Assembly: GCF_021130785.1 (NCBI RefSeq) | Contig: NC_060209.1 | Location: forward strand, 23,064,001 to 23,128,000 | Direction of reading: 5' to 3' | DNA from: Homalodisca vitripennis | Lineage: Eukaryota; Arthropoda; Insecta; Hemiptera; Cicadellidae | Length of the DNA stretch: 64,000 nt | Part shown: in pieces, positions 12,555 through 23,050 of the stretch | Position numbering within the stretch: the stretch's first letter is position 1 | How the letters are laid out: each line of letters begins with the position of its first letter | Program-made: the position numbers and the translations under genes | The notes under the pieces: model-generated | The model's input: only the letters and a program-made list of their open reading frames with translations | What the model was told of the DNA's origin: nothing | Database searches by the model: none

Positions 12555-12775
12555 TTCCAATAACGTTTTTTAAAGTCAGTTTCCTTTGTGGTGCGAAGGT
12601 CTGATGGGACATGAAATTATTGCTACTGGAAATTAATTTGCCAATACCCTTTTTAAAGAAAGTTTCCTTTGTGGTTTGGGGGTCAGAAGGGAGATAATAT
12701 TATGGGGACTGGCAATACCATTTCTAATAACGTAATTTTAAAACCAGTTTTATTTGTTTCTACTTTCACAACCTC
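12555..12775 (+). repeat. 83-bp degenerate tandem repeat (A three units, B two)
   Basis: The phrase AGTTTCCTTTGTGGT occurs at about 12578 and 12661, and a third degenerate copy (CCAGTTTTATTTGT) lies 83 bp further on. Unit B at about 38985-39110 shows one clear and one degenerate unit. Confidence 0.65.
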
Positions 12776-13474
12776 GAAATAAGAATTAAGGACAATGAAA
12801 AAATGTAAAGAACCGGTTTAAATAATTACCAACATCTAATATAAATGCAGCGTTTCAGAAGAACTGATCAGAAAATAGCTGTTTCATCTTTATTTCTCGT
12901 AAGAGCCTGTCTTGTAATCTGTAACATGACCCATTTATTACACTCCAATAATTGGGATAATTGCAACTCAATCACTTTTAATTCTCGTCTATGTAATAAA
13001 TTAATTGGTTGGAATTAATTATGTTGGCATCGTTGATTATTTTCTTATCAAGTTTTGTTTCCAATTAAACATCTGCTGAATAATGGTCTCTAACATTCTC
13101 TTGTTCATTACTTTAATTAATACATTTATTGAGTATTATTAGTCTGTATGTAATAGAGAGAGATGAAATAGTTTCTTTCAAAATATAAAATTAACATAGT
13201 GTAAAAGCCATAGCGATGTATTTACATTCTTTCAAATTACTTATAAAAATTTAACTAATTAATTAAGGAACTTGATTTATTTCCAAAAACCAGAAATATT
13301 ATAAATATTTATTTGCAGTACTAATCATAATAGTAAACTCTTTATCCAGAGAATCCTGGCAACAAGATAACTGAATCTTTCTGCTGATTATGCAACAATT
13401 TCAACGGTGAATTGAGATAATAAACTAAATGGAATAAATATTTAATTTTATTTCAGGACCCCAGTAAAATGTTC

Positions 13475-13715
13475 ATACTGATTTATTGGAACAATAACAA
13501 TGTTATTTAACTAATACAAAAATGTTCCCGACTCTAAGTGACAAAGTTATATTGATTCGGTCAAGTTTGTCTTCGGCAAGTTCGTTATTGATGGACTAGT
13601 TCACCAACAAGCTTATTATTGTTTGGTACAGTTTGGCCCCTAACTTTCCCATTACGGGCTCGTCTGTTGATGATAGTTTAAGTCGTTGATTGAGGGATAA
13701 ATTGGAAAAAAAATT
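13475..13715 (-). repeat. 230-bp dispersed repeat, unit A copy 2 (inverted)
   Basis: The reverse complement matches 1735-1970: TTGTTGGTGAACTAGTCC, ATCAATAACGAACTTGCCG and AACTTTGTCACTT appear in the same order. The two copies therefore form an inverted pair about 11.5 kb apart inside the duplicated unit. Confidence 0.8.
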
Positions 13716-13960
13716 CCACTAACTCATTTCTATAACGAATTACAATTTTCGGAAAGCACTCACATTTTAATTTGCTTGTTACGTGACACTTGGTATGGAA
13801 TATTTCTTCCGCGTATTATATTTTCGTGGCAAATGTTAATACTGTACTAGTATTACACTATATATAATGGCAAAATGTCACTTATTATGTTTTGGCAACA
13901 CAATGAATGGCATTGAATAGTAATATCAGAAAATTACAATTTGAATGCATGATTTTGCAG

Positions 13961-14053
13961 GATGAATATGGTAGAAATTATATATTTTTAAATATGGGTA
14001 ATAACGACGATATTTGTTTGAAAATTTACAAATATGGTTTAAAAACTAAATAA
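13961..14053 (+). CDS. Candidate terminal coding exon, unit A copy
   Basis: The exon follows an acceptor-like ATTTTGCAG (13952-13960) and runs 30 codons to TAA. The peptide begins DEYGRNYIFLNMG and ends KIYKYGLKTK. Compared with the unit B copy (41497-41589), all four nucleotide differences are synonymous (Asp, Asn and two Leu codons). In the 14 codons just upstream of the AG, in the same frame, three differences change amino acids. This contrast places a boundary at the predicted acceptor and suggests purifying selection on the exon. The domain is too short for me to name a family. Upstream exons were not found, so the gene may extend far to the left with long introns. The phase at the boundary is assumed to be 0. 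Confidence 0.5.
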   Translation, partial: DEYGRNYIFLNMGNNDDICLKIYKYGLKTK

Positions 14054-14349
14054 AAAAATCCTTATACATCTAAAAGCTTATTAGAAGTATTGTGTGTACA
14101 TTAAAGATATGCTACCAATATAAATTCGTCTTTTTCTATGTGCTGTTTCCATATTTTACTATTGTTAAAATCTTGAGTAAACGGTGTCATGGTTCTAATC
14201 AAACCTTTTTCATGTGCGATGTTGTCACTCTCGGTCTGTTACGACTATTGTTGGAAGAAGCCAAAGTTTCCTATATGAGTAACATAAACATAACTCACTT
14301 CTGGTACAGCTGGTTTACCTTCCAGTTCAACCTACAATGGGTACAGTAC

Positions 14350-14475
14350 AAACCTCGACAGGAGACGGCTCCTACTCCCAACCTTACCCATCCAGAATAT
14401 CCTGTCACTCCAGAAGCAGCGCAAAGGTACAATAGGACTAGGTGCAATTATGTAAGCTTCTTGTCGTAAGAGAAC
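14350..14475 (+). repeat. GC-rich dispersed repeat patch, second locus, unit A
   Basis: The run from CTCGACAGGAGACGG through CAGAATATCCTGTCACTCC and AGCAGCGCAAAGGTAC to GGACTAGGTGCAA is a homologue of 5935-6040. The same patch is in unit B at about 41905-42010. The open frame across it is disrupted in B. Confidence 0.6.
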
Positions 14476-14479
14476 AAAA

Positions 14480-15740
14480 TAGTATAGAGAGACAAGGCTT
14501 TGATTGATTATAAATTACCAGCGTTTTATGCCAGATTTACATGAAATTTTTCAGAAGGAGAAGTTCTGCTCTTGTGATTTTGGCAGTTAAAATTACAGGT
14601 AATGCAATCAAAAATATAATTATTTAATCGATATTTGATTAAATAATACTAGAACAGAAAATGTTATACAAAGTATTATTAATACAGTTAAGGCCCTCAT
14701 GTATAAACCAACCCCAGAAATTATAATGAATATAGTTATGAGAACCCCTCCTTACATTAAACTAGAAAATTCATTCTTTGTGTTCCACATATGAGTATAT
14801 TTTTGTATTTTAGGTTAAATTATCAATGAAATTGGTTCTCATATTACTCTTAGATGGTAGATTTCAACATAATGTATCATAACAACGCTTGTATTATAGG
14901 AACCCAGCACGCCGGATGTTCATTTTATGGCATCAAATAATAAAAAATATTGAATAACCTAATTTTATATTAGGCTGAATGGTGTTGAATAATAACAGTT
15001 TGATCCTCTCAAGCAGTACAATTGATTCCACGCTAAATTCTGACAAAATTATTTGATATGTTTAAATAAAATAATTAAGAAAGATTTCCCTTGATATTCA
15101 CCTTTATTCAATCAGCCACCACTTTCTAAGAACATTCTATCCTTAAAATCATAGCTAACAATATTTAAAGAATTAATAATTTTAACGTATACTAATATAT
15201 ATTACACTTTCCTAAACCTCGTTATAATGTAAAACAGGATAAATATAAAAGTGAGTTTCTACTCACGAAACAACAACTTTGGTATGTGCACACACCATTC
15301 TGTTGGCTGATGCTGATAGAAAATGGAAAGCTAGTAATCCCAGTATAATCCCGGAGCAGCATTATCGAGGACTGGACTGAATGTTTGGCCGCCGTCATAT
15401 CTGACAGGGTCATCATCAATATTAATTCCCTTTTATTAATCTGCTCATTTTTACATATTAAATGTGTTTTATCTAAGTATCATATTTAGGATGAGAATTT
15501 ACTTAAATTAGTAAAAATTAGAAACTATGATAATGACTTGTTAATTGTAATATGCCATCTTCCGATCTCCTGATGGAAAGTATTTAAAATATCTAAATTT
15601 TTAAAATAAATACTACGACGCTGGAGAGCTCTGAAATTTAATCTTCTCAACAGGTTTTCACGTTGACATTCAATTATATTTTTCTCTTTGCTACATGAAT
15701 AAAAATGTCACATTTTTATATGAATATGTTGTATGATTTT
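14480..15740. other. AT-rich noncoding DNA
   Basis: I see no gene. Unit B carries a Penelope-like insertion in the corresponding sequence after AAAATAATTA (about 15069 here). Confidence 0.5.
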
Positions 15741-15744
15741 GAAT

Positions 15745-16745
15745 AAATGATTTATTTCCTATAATCTTACAAAATTGAATTAACTTAACAATGATAGGAA
15801 ACATACACTGACTTCTTTTACAAGTAGTGAGATCAGCGAGAAAAAAATAAAAATCTAAAATATATACAACAATTAATATCCTACTTATAGGTTTAAAACG
15901 AAATAAATTTCGATGTCTAGCTTCTTAAAACATATCTAAAATATGAGCTTCTGCAGCGTCCACAATCATTGTATTATACTAATAATTAATTATTTACACA
16001 AATTTTACTTATTTTCTTATTAAAATCTATTAAATTATACAGCTATCAACATGTAAAAAATTTACAAATATAGTTATGATAGTATACTAAATAAACAACT
16101 TAATTCTGATTTTCTAAAAAGCCACTTTTTTACTTGTGCACATAATGCCTTAAAGTTTTCTATCCGCTTAATGTGCAAAGGCAACTGATCAAATATTTTT
16201 GGACCCGCGTAGGAAAAAGATTGTATGAATTGTGATTTATTGACTTTTAGTAACCTAAACAGTTTAAGATTTATAGTTCTGGTAGAATAAATTAAATTGT
16301 TACCTCTATTACCACTTCTCAAGTAAAACTCCCTCAAAATTTTAAAAACATAAAGACGTTGTATTGGCAACATTTTTAGTTGCGAATAAAGAGGAAAAGA
16401 ACTCTCTGTGAAGCTTTCACTTGCTATGACGCGTATAAGTTTATTTTGTGATATTCTTAGTTTATATATATGCACTTTAAAAGTTCCACCCCAACAACTT
16501 ATACCGTAATGTAAACGGGAATGTGCTAACGCAAAGTATAAATTTCTCAATAAGGATGGATCACAAAAATTTCTTAGATAAAAAAACTTTCTAATCGAGA
16601 ATTTTTTCTTGTTGAAAAGTTCAAATATATGTTTTTCCCATGTAACTTTCTCATCTAAAATAATCCCCAGATACTAAATGAATTTACTTTTTCTAAATAA
16701 TATTTAGAAAACTTTTGCTCAGTTTGTTTACAGATTTATTTATTC
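15745..16745 (-). pseudogene. Jockey-like LINE: reverse transcriptase C-terminus and 3' UTR, unit A
   Basis: On the minus strand, about 16680 down to 16074 encodes the region after the RT catalytic core of a non-LTR retrotransposon: GIILDEKVTWEKHI, then a basic linker, SRLHYGISCWGG, a leucine-rich stretch, a YSTR-type motif (NNLIYSTRTINLK) and FSYAGPKIFDQLPLHIK near the end. These are typical of jockey/CR1-related ORF2 C-termini. A one-base deletion near 16672, relative to unit B, breaks the frame just upstream of GIILD. The 3' UTR continues to a tail with AATAAATCATTTATTC at about 15745-15760. The catalytic domains and ORF1 are missing (5' truncation). Unit B carries the same copy, so the insertion predates duplication. 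Confidence 0.8.
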
Positions 16746-16862
16746 ATATATTTTTTCGCTACCATCATGATTACCCTTAGACCAGTGTAAAAATATTTTC
16801 TAACACTCTGTTTAATGCACTGGAGTAACATGTATCATCACCGAACTCAGTGTACATGTATA

Positions 16863-18050
16863 CAGGGTGGCAATTAAGTCTGGAACCTCTTTTTTAATTC
16901 TTGAACCACAATAGAAAGAAATACCAAAGTTCACACGTGCTTACTGGTGATAGTAACGCACACATCTGCTCAATTACCGACCGGATAATCCCTTTGGGGG
17001 ATGGTCCACAAGGAGTCAGACAAAATTCTTAAATAGCAGCCTAGGTCAAGTTTGGTATCAAATTAAAGGTCTTACTTAGCAGAGTACAATGCCGCAAACC
17101 GGACTTCAAAAGGTGGATTCATCCAGTAGTTATAGCTATTTGAATTTTAAAACAATGTAAATTATTAAGTATTACAAGTAAACACCAATTTTTAAGTACT
17201 TGTGATCAAAGTAAGTGTTCAAAATGTTCCCCTCCCATCATCTGACAATGTAGTAATCGAACCCAGGAATCAATAATTATTACCAATAACACAACTACTG
17301 TTAGAATGTGAAAGTGGCAGATTGAGTCATACACAGCATCCACAGAAACTTAACGTTTGGGCAGGTATTATAGGAAATCAAATTATGGACCCATTATTTA
17401 TCAATGGTAATTTAAATGGTGACTCGTATCTAGCAATGCTCCAAAGTGAGATAATTCCTGCACTACAAGCTGCTCTTGGTCGACAATTTCAAAGAATTTA
17501 TTTCCAACAAGATGGCGCGCCACCACACTTTGCTCTCCTTGTTAGAGAATACTTGGATACAATATTCCTTCACAGATGGATTGGAAGACGTGGTGCAATA
17601 GAGTGGCCTGCTCGTTCCCCTGATTTATCTACGCTGGATTTTTTTCCGCCTAGGACATTGCCAGACGATGGGAGGGGAACATTTTGAACACTTAATTTGA
17701 TCAAAAGTACTTAAAAATTGGTATTTACTTGTAATACTTAATAATTTACATTGCTCAATTGTTTTAAAATTCAAATAGCTATAACTACTGGATGAATCCA
17801 CCTTTTGAAGTCCGGTTTGCGGCATTGTACTCTGCTAAGTAAGACCTTTAATTTAATACCAAACTTGACCTATGCTGCTATTTAAGAATTTTGTCTGACT
17901 CCTCGTGGACCGTCCCCAAAGGGATTATCTGGTCGGTAATTGAGCAGATGTGTGCGTTACTATCACCAGTAAGCACGTGTGAACTTTGGTATTTCTTTCT
18001 ATTGTGGTTCAAAAATTAAAAAAGAGGTTCCAGACTTAATTGTCACCCTG
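16863..18050 (+). mobile_element. Mariner-type deletion derivative with long inverted repeats
   Basis: The element starts CAGGGTGGCAATTAAGTCTGG and ends with the matching inverted sequence AATTGTCACCCTG. The inverted arms extend about 385 bp on each side (16863-17250 and 17665-18050). It is flanked by TA on both sides. Unit B has an apparently empty site (CATGTATAGAAATAAAG near 45250) with a single TA and one substitution, so insertion occurred in A only or was precisely lost from B. The centre retains a fragment of transposase. Long arms plus a deleted gene suggest mobilisation only in trans, if at all. Confidence 0.88.
17322..17687 (+). pseudogene. Mariner-type transposase fragment (DD41D spacing)
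   Basis: The frame encodes part of the catalytic domain of an IS630/Tc1/mariner DDE/D transposase, the enzyme that cuts and joins element ends at TA. NVWAGI is near residue 11, the second catalytic Asp is in QQDGAPPHF near residue 65, and the third is in SPDLSTLDFF near residue 106. I count 41 residues between the two Asp residues, which matches the DD41D (rosa/visitor-type) mariner group; the group assignment is from memory of families. The N-terminal DNA-binding part and the first catalytic Asp are missing. The C-terminus runs directly into the right inverted repeat after DFF. The fragment cannot be active. Confidence 0.85.
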
Positions 18051-18052
18051 TA

Positions 18053-18180
18053 TAAATAAAGCTTCATACAAAATTTAAACTCTAGATTTGGTGGTTTACA
18101 AGATATCGTGCGGACAGACAGACAGGTAAAAAAACTAATTCTTCCAGCGCCACATGTGATAGGCTGCTTGAAAGCTCACC
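18053..18180 (+). repeat. Dispersed GACAGACAG/GATAGGCT repeat, unit A
   Basis: The order AAGCTTCATACAAAAT, GTTTACAAGATATCGTGCGG, ACAGACAGACAG, TTCCAGCGCCACATG, TGATAGGCTGC is shared with 45247-45400 and, in reverse complement, with 40920-41085. In C, related copies end ATAGGCTTC(A/G)CTAACGCTCAGCC. It is a moderately repeated noncoding element of unknown class. The mariner at 16863 inserted at its left edge. Confidence 0.65.
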
Positions 18181-19540
18181 AAATACTTTTGTACCTGACA
18201 GCTGATTAAAAATCTAACGATAGTTAAATTTGAGAAAAATTATAGTTTTATATTTTTACGCCTTTTCATAACTGCCCAGTTAGATAACTGATATTGATAT
18301 GATAGTGAGAATGAGCCATACATTTTTATCGCGTTCTTTCAATTTTAATACCATTTATGTACATATTGATAATATGGTGATCATGATAAGGGATCATAAC
18401 AATGGCCTGTTGGTATATGAAAGAAACGAGGATTTGTGTGATCCAGCCGACAATATCATAGGCTCACATCTACTCAGCCACACAATATACGGCTCTACAG
18501 ATAACTGAACAATAGACATCTGATAGTGACACCTCTATCAATGAGTATTCTGATATTGGATTATATTGTTTGAGCTTTAAAATGAGTAAATAGCTATTTT
18601 AGGTGTCGTGTGCATGTCGTTAGTCTAGACGGTAGTTCTAAATAAAACCATTAGTTATGTTTTGGTTCCAAATCTTAAACTATATAAATTCTAAAGTGTA
18701 CTTAATTTGTGCGTTTGTTTCATACAACGTAATAAATTACGTGTTTTTATTATTTATAATGTTAATAAATTCTCGTTCATCCAAAATTTATTTCTGGCCC
18801 TAACTCCTTTGACTTGGTACAAAGGTGCTTAATAATTGTTGTGGGTTACAAATACGTCCACAATTTATAGTTCAAACCATCTCAGCTTAAACCCAACCCA
18901 TCACACATGTAATAAATATATGAAAACTCCTCTTTATTTCAAGCTATTATTAGTGAAACTGGGCTTCAGAACAACGCACGTCTTACCTATAACTAAACAA
19001 AAGTGATCTAAAATTAATAATTAAGAAATTATTAAAATTATTGAAACTAACTGAACAAGGAGGACCTGTAAATACGAATGACGCTAATCACAATGCATTG
19101 GTTAAAGTTTGCAGTATCAAGCATTTTTGGTTTTTTTTTCTACTGAATTTCTTCATAGCGGTTTATGTTTCCTATAATTAAATTGTACCCGTTACGCAAT
19201 CACATGGGTATTGGATTAAACATTAAAACTTGAACTAATCAGAAGATTTTACTAGGACGATACAATCATTTTAATAGTTGTTAAATACATTTCTACAGAA
19301 AGACTGTACAGTAACGCAGAATAAGTATCATACTTTAACTATCTTTTTTACTTTTCCATATTCAAGAAATACAATTTCGATACGGTATATATTTATTTAA
19401 ATATCTATAAGTATAAAATATAAATGTATATAAAAATATCGACATGTAATGAACACTCGATTTTTAATTTACATCCAAGATCTTGGTCAAAATACCGTAT
19501 TTCGTATAACACAATCTGAACAAAACAAATAGATGTTTCC
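18181..19540. other. AT-rich noncoding DNA
   Basis: A 69-codon frame at 18299-18508 is frameshifted in unit B (extra base near 45548), so I treat it as noncoding. I see nothing else. Confidence 0.5.
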
Positions 19541-19546
19541 CAATGG

Positions 19547-19555
19547 TATATATAC
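19547..19555 (+). promoter_or_regulatory. Candidate TATA box, unit A
   Basis: TATATATAC lies about 30-60 bp upstream of the GC-rich 123-bp repeat array and is conserved in unit B (46841-46849). Arthropod initiator-like TCAGT occurs in each repeat unit (first at about 19602). A conserved donor-like GTGAGT sits downstream at 20120-20125. Together these could mark a promoter and a noncoding first exon, but no transcript evidence is available. Confidence 0.25.
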
Positions 19556-19583
19556 TACCGACACCACAATGATACACTGAAGC

Positions 19584-20091
19584 GAGTTCTGACAGACGCC
19601 AGTCAGTGTGTGGCGAGCCGCAACTCTGCTCAACTCACTACAGTGTACAGTCTGTCTTGTCATATTGTGTTGACGCGTCTCACCGCGCTTGACACAGACT
19701 CTCCAAGAGTTCTGAAAGACGCCAGTCAGTGTGTGGCGAGCCGCAACTCTGCTCAACTCACTACAGTGTACAGTCTGTCTTGTCATATTGTGTTGACGCG
19801 TCTCACCGCGCTTGACACAGACTCTCCAAGAGTTCTGAAAGACGCCAGTCAGTGTGTGGCGAGCCGCAACTCTGCTCAACTCACTACAGTGTACAGTCTG
19901 TCTTGTCATATTGTGTTGATGCGTCTCACCGCGCTTGTCACAGACTCTCCAAGAGTTCTGACAGACGCCAGTCAGTGTGTGGCGAGCTGCAACTCTGCTC
20001 AACTCACTACAGTGTACAGTCTGTCTTGTCATATTGTGTTGACGCGTCTCACCGCGCTTGACACAGAATCTCCAAGAGTTCTGACACTGTC
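19584..20091 (+). repeat. 123-bp GC-rich tandem repeat, four units in unit A
   Basis: Units begin at 19584, 19707, 19830 and 19953 (GAGTTCTGACAGACGCC or the variant with AAAGACGCC), with a partial fifth at 20076. They are nearly identical and are embedded in much more AT-rich DNA. Because 123 equals 41 codons, long frames stay open on both strands. They encode 41-residue repeats without any recognised domain and are not evidence of a protein. The matching locus in unit B has one unit (46878-47000). Confidence 0.95.
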
Positions 20092-22080
20092 CATTAGTTA
20101 TAAGACTTAGTTGTAAAAAGTGAGTGCCATGTAAACCAACGTTTTAGGTGACCAATAAAGTGTAGTTACATCGATGTATTTAAATACCTATTAAGCCTAT
20201 TTTGTTTTATTTACGTGCGCACACTGAACTTAGTAATCCCGAAATCAGAACTGGTTCATTATTCCGAAAAACCCTTGTTTAAAGTAAAAAAGAATCCTAA
20301 AGTGTAACAAATTCTAAAGAAGCTTGATGAAGTAAGCGTGTATTAATTTTATTCCTACTAGTTATATAGGTAGTTTTATTTTTATTGGTGCCACTTGTGA
20401 AGTTATAAAATAAATAATTGGACAAATATATAAATTATATGTCTTCAAAGTAGTTATTAGTTGTAGTGAAAAATGTCAAAAAATGTTAATTAACGGCAAT
20501 AAAGATTATTTTATTTTATTTGAATGAGCTGCTTTAAGTTCGTCTGAATTGATCAAGATGTAATCTGAGAGGATCGTGTTGACGATCTATATGCCAGAGT
20601 TACTTATTGTGTATATGCCCTGCGGAGTCTGGCAAAGTTCTGCTAAATCTAGGTCTTAACTAAAGCACATTTTGACCTCATCTATCAAAAATTCGTGTAT
20701 GGGTTAAAACTGTAGGGGCCGAGCCGACCACAAAATTGAAAGTTTCAGGCTTCAAAAAGAGCGATCAGAATCACTGCAAAGTTGAATCATAGATAATGTA
20801 GAGATTCTTTTAGGGAGTTTGGATTACTGACCTTGTTCGTCTCTTTATTTGTTGTATTCTCATTCAAAGTATGTCTTGTTAGGCGCAGGGGTCTTTTCAA
20901 TACGTGACAACAAGCAAGGACAATTTCGGAGTCTAAAACTAGTAACAAGCGTACGTCTATCTAATAAAAAAACCCGAAGGCATAAAAATGTAAACAATCA
21001 AAACGAATTTTAAGATTCGCCTAAAATTCATTTTGGCGTTTAATGTATTCTATTCGTAAAGGGGTTCACTATGAACCGCTAGGACTTCTAAAATTAAAAG
21101 CTGAATCCAAACACAAAGAAAGTTGCAGCCCATGAAATGCAACTCTGATTGAGATTGAAAGTGTAATATATTTGTTCTTTGAATACGGATATGTTAACAA
21201 TTGCGATAAAATATGATAAATCATTGCCAAGTGCAATAATCAGACGTGCCTTATATTGAGTACCTAAGGACACTCTGATCTGCCAAAGAATAAGTCACAT
21301 GTGTACAAACAAGATCGGTTAGTGCCAACAGTGGTTGATATATTCACCATGGGGAACAATAAAGGAAAACTTCAGAGCTTAACAGTTTGTCATCGTCGCT
21401 ATAACTTTCCTTATTTATTCAGTTCGATACGACGTGACGTCCGTTACCTTGAGTTTTTGATGATATACTCTGGAGATATTTTATGTTCTAAATTTCTGGA
21501 TATCCCTTTTGTACTGTATACAAAGATAGAATTCAGTGAATAAATTTATTTATTTTTAATAGGTTCTATACAAAATATTGTAGAGAATATCTTGTATCAC
21601 TTTATTGAACAATCTAACTCTAGAGGTTATTCAGTACCGGAAAATGTTGTGAAGATATACGAGTAACATACACTATAGTAACATGTGAGTTATCATTTTC
21701 TGAAATTTGTTTGTTGATGAAAGATATTATAACCAATCAAGAACACGTATTTGAATATATTTACAGTAAATAATAAGCTGTAAATTAATTTCTCATTATT
21801 TCGCCTTGCATCATAGTTGTATACTTATGTTTTAGTGCAAATATATTAATTACAGAAAATGCCAACTATACAAATCGATACTGATTTAATAAATGATTAT
21901 GATTCTCTCTAGATACGGTGGTCAAACAACAATTAATAATATTACTTACAATTTATTACGTAGGTCATGAGTACTCGTTCAATAGAAATAAAGTGCCTTC
22001 CTTAAAAGTTTTATGGTGTTTTCCTCAACTCCAGAATACATTGTTATAAAGAAAAGTACTTGGAGAAACTAAGGAAGATC
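20092..22080. other. AT-rich noncoding DNA
   Basis: No gene is recognised. The sequence at 20780-20800 (GTTGAATCATAGATAATG) is the uninterrupted version of the site carrying a LINE in unit B at 47716-48750. An 80-codon frame at 21301-21543 diverges in its second half in unit B and is not supported. Confidence 0.5.
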
Positions 22081-22089
22081 TCGATTTTA

Positions 22090-22315
22090 TATCTAGAAAT
22101 TGTTACACCATCACTTTAAGTTGTAACTCTGAACCAGTAATGTCATAGAGATGAAAGAATCTTAAAGTATTTAAAAGACATTTTTTTATCCGGCAGTAAC
22201 GGAATTGCGCGTTTTCTTTACGACTTCAACAAAGTTGTCGCTAGTTTGTCAGGCTGAAGCATCTGTTCCAAACCGTGTCACAAAGTTTGAATCACTCAGT
22301 CTTGACTTCAAATTT
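22090..22315 (+). other. Conserved block with splice-acceptor-like site and short frame, unit A
   Basis: This block is clearly better conserved against unit B (about 50057-50305) than its flanks. A pyrimidine-rich acceptor-like run ends CCGGCAG near 22199 and is followed by 19 codons (NGIARFLYDFNKVVASLSG) and a stop near 22256, identical in both units. Because the copies are identical, substitution pattern gives no test of coding. It could be a terminal exon, a regulatory element or chance. Confidence 0.25.
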
Positions 22316-22524
22316 ATTTTATGATGTTTCCATCACTATTAAAATTCGATTGACTATACCAATTTCTTCAAGGAATATGCCACTTAAAATTTGTAGCAGA
22401 AATTAAATTGTGTATATTTTGTTCCTTTGCATCCGATTCATGTATTAAGGGAATTATTTTAACATACCTATCAGATTATTTGTATATATAAAACATAAAA
22501 CATTGTTTTATAATTTAAAAAATG

Positions 22525-23050
22525 TGTCGGTTCTTAGTCATTGTTTCTTTTGAAATTATACATTGTCACACCAGGGTATATTTATACATTGAAATAAATT
22601 CAGATTCGTAGGTTCTTAGTCATTCTTTCTTTAGAAATTATATAATTCGGTCAGACCAGGATATATTTATACATTGCATTAAATTGGAATTTTTATGTTG
22701 TTAGTCATCGCTTCTTTTGAATTTTACCATCTAATCAGACCAGGATATACTTACACATTGAAGTAAATTAAGATTTTTAGGATCTTAGTCATTGTTCTTT
22801 AGAATTTATATAATTCAATCACACCAGGTTGTAGGTACACATAGAATTTGGAATTATGATATGTTGGTTCTTAGTCATTGTTCCTTCAGAATTTATACCA
22901 TTTTATATTTTATACCATTTATACCAGAACAAGATATACTTATACATTTGAAGTAAACTAGAATTTGCAGATTCTTAGTCGTTGTTCCTTTAGAAATTAT
23001 ACCGTTCAATCGGACCTGGACATATTTATACATTAAATTAAATAAAGATT
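22525..23050 (+). repeat. About 85-bp degenerate minisatellite, unit A (about 6 units)
   Basis: The phrase GGTTCTTAGTCATTG and variants start at 22529, 22611, 22697, 22781, 22866 and 22971. They alternate with ATCAGACCAGGATATA and TACATTGAAGTAAATTAAG. The corresponding array in unit B has more units and an extra insertion. Confidence 0.85.

Noticed and set aside
16853..16862. TACATGTA next to the mariner as a Tc1-type excision footprint
   Set aside because: The same bases are present in both units, including the filled site, so they are flanking sequence and not a footprint.
18299..18508. 69-codon frame as a gene
   Set aside because: Unit B has an extra base in the same stretch that breaks the frame.
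19487..20110. Long repeated-peptide frames on both strands across the 123-bp array
   Set aside because: The period is a multiple of three, so frames stay open regardless of coding. Frames are open on both strands and the paralogue has a single unit.
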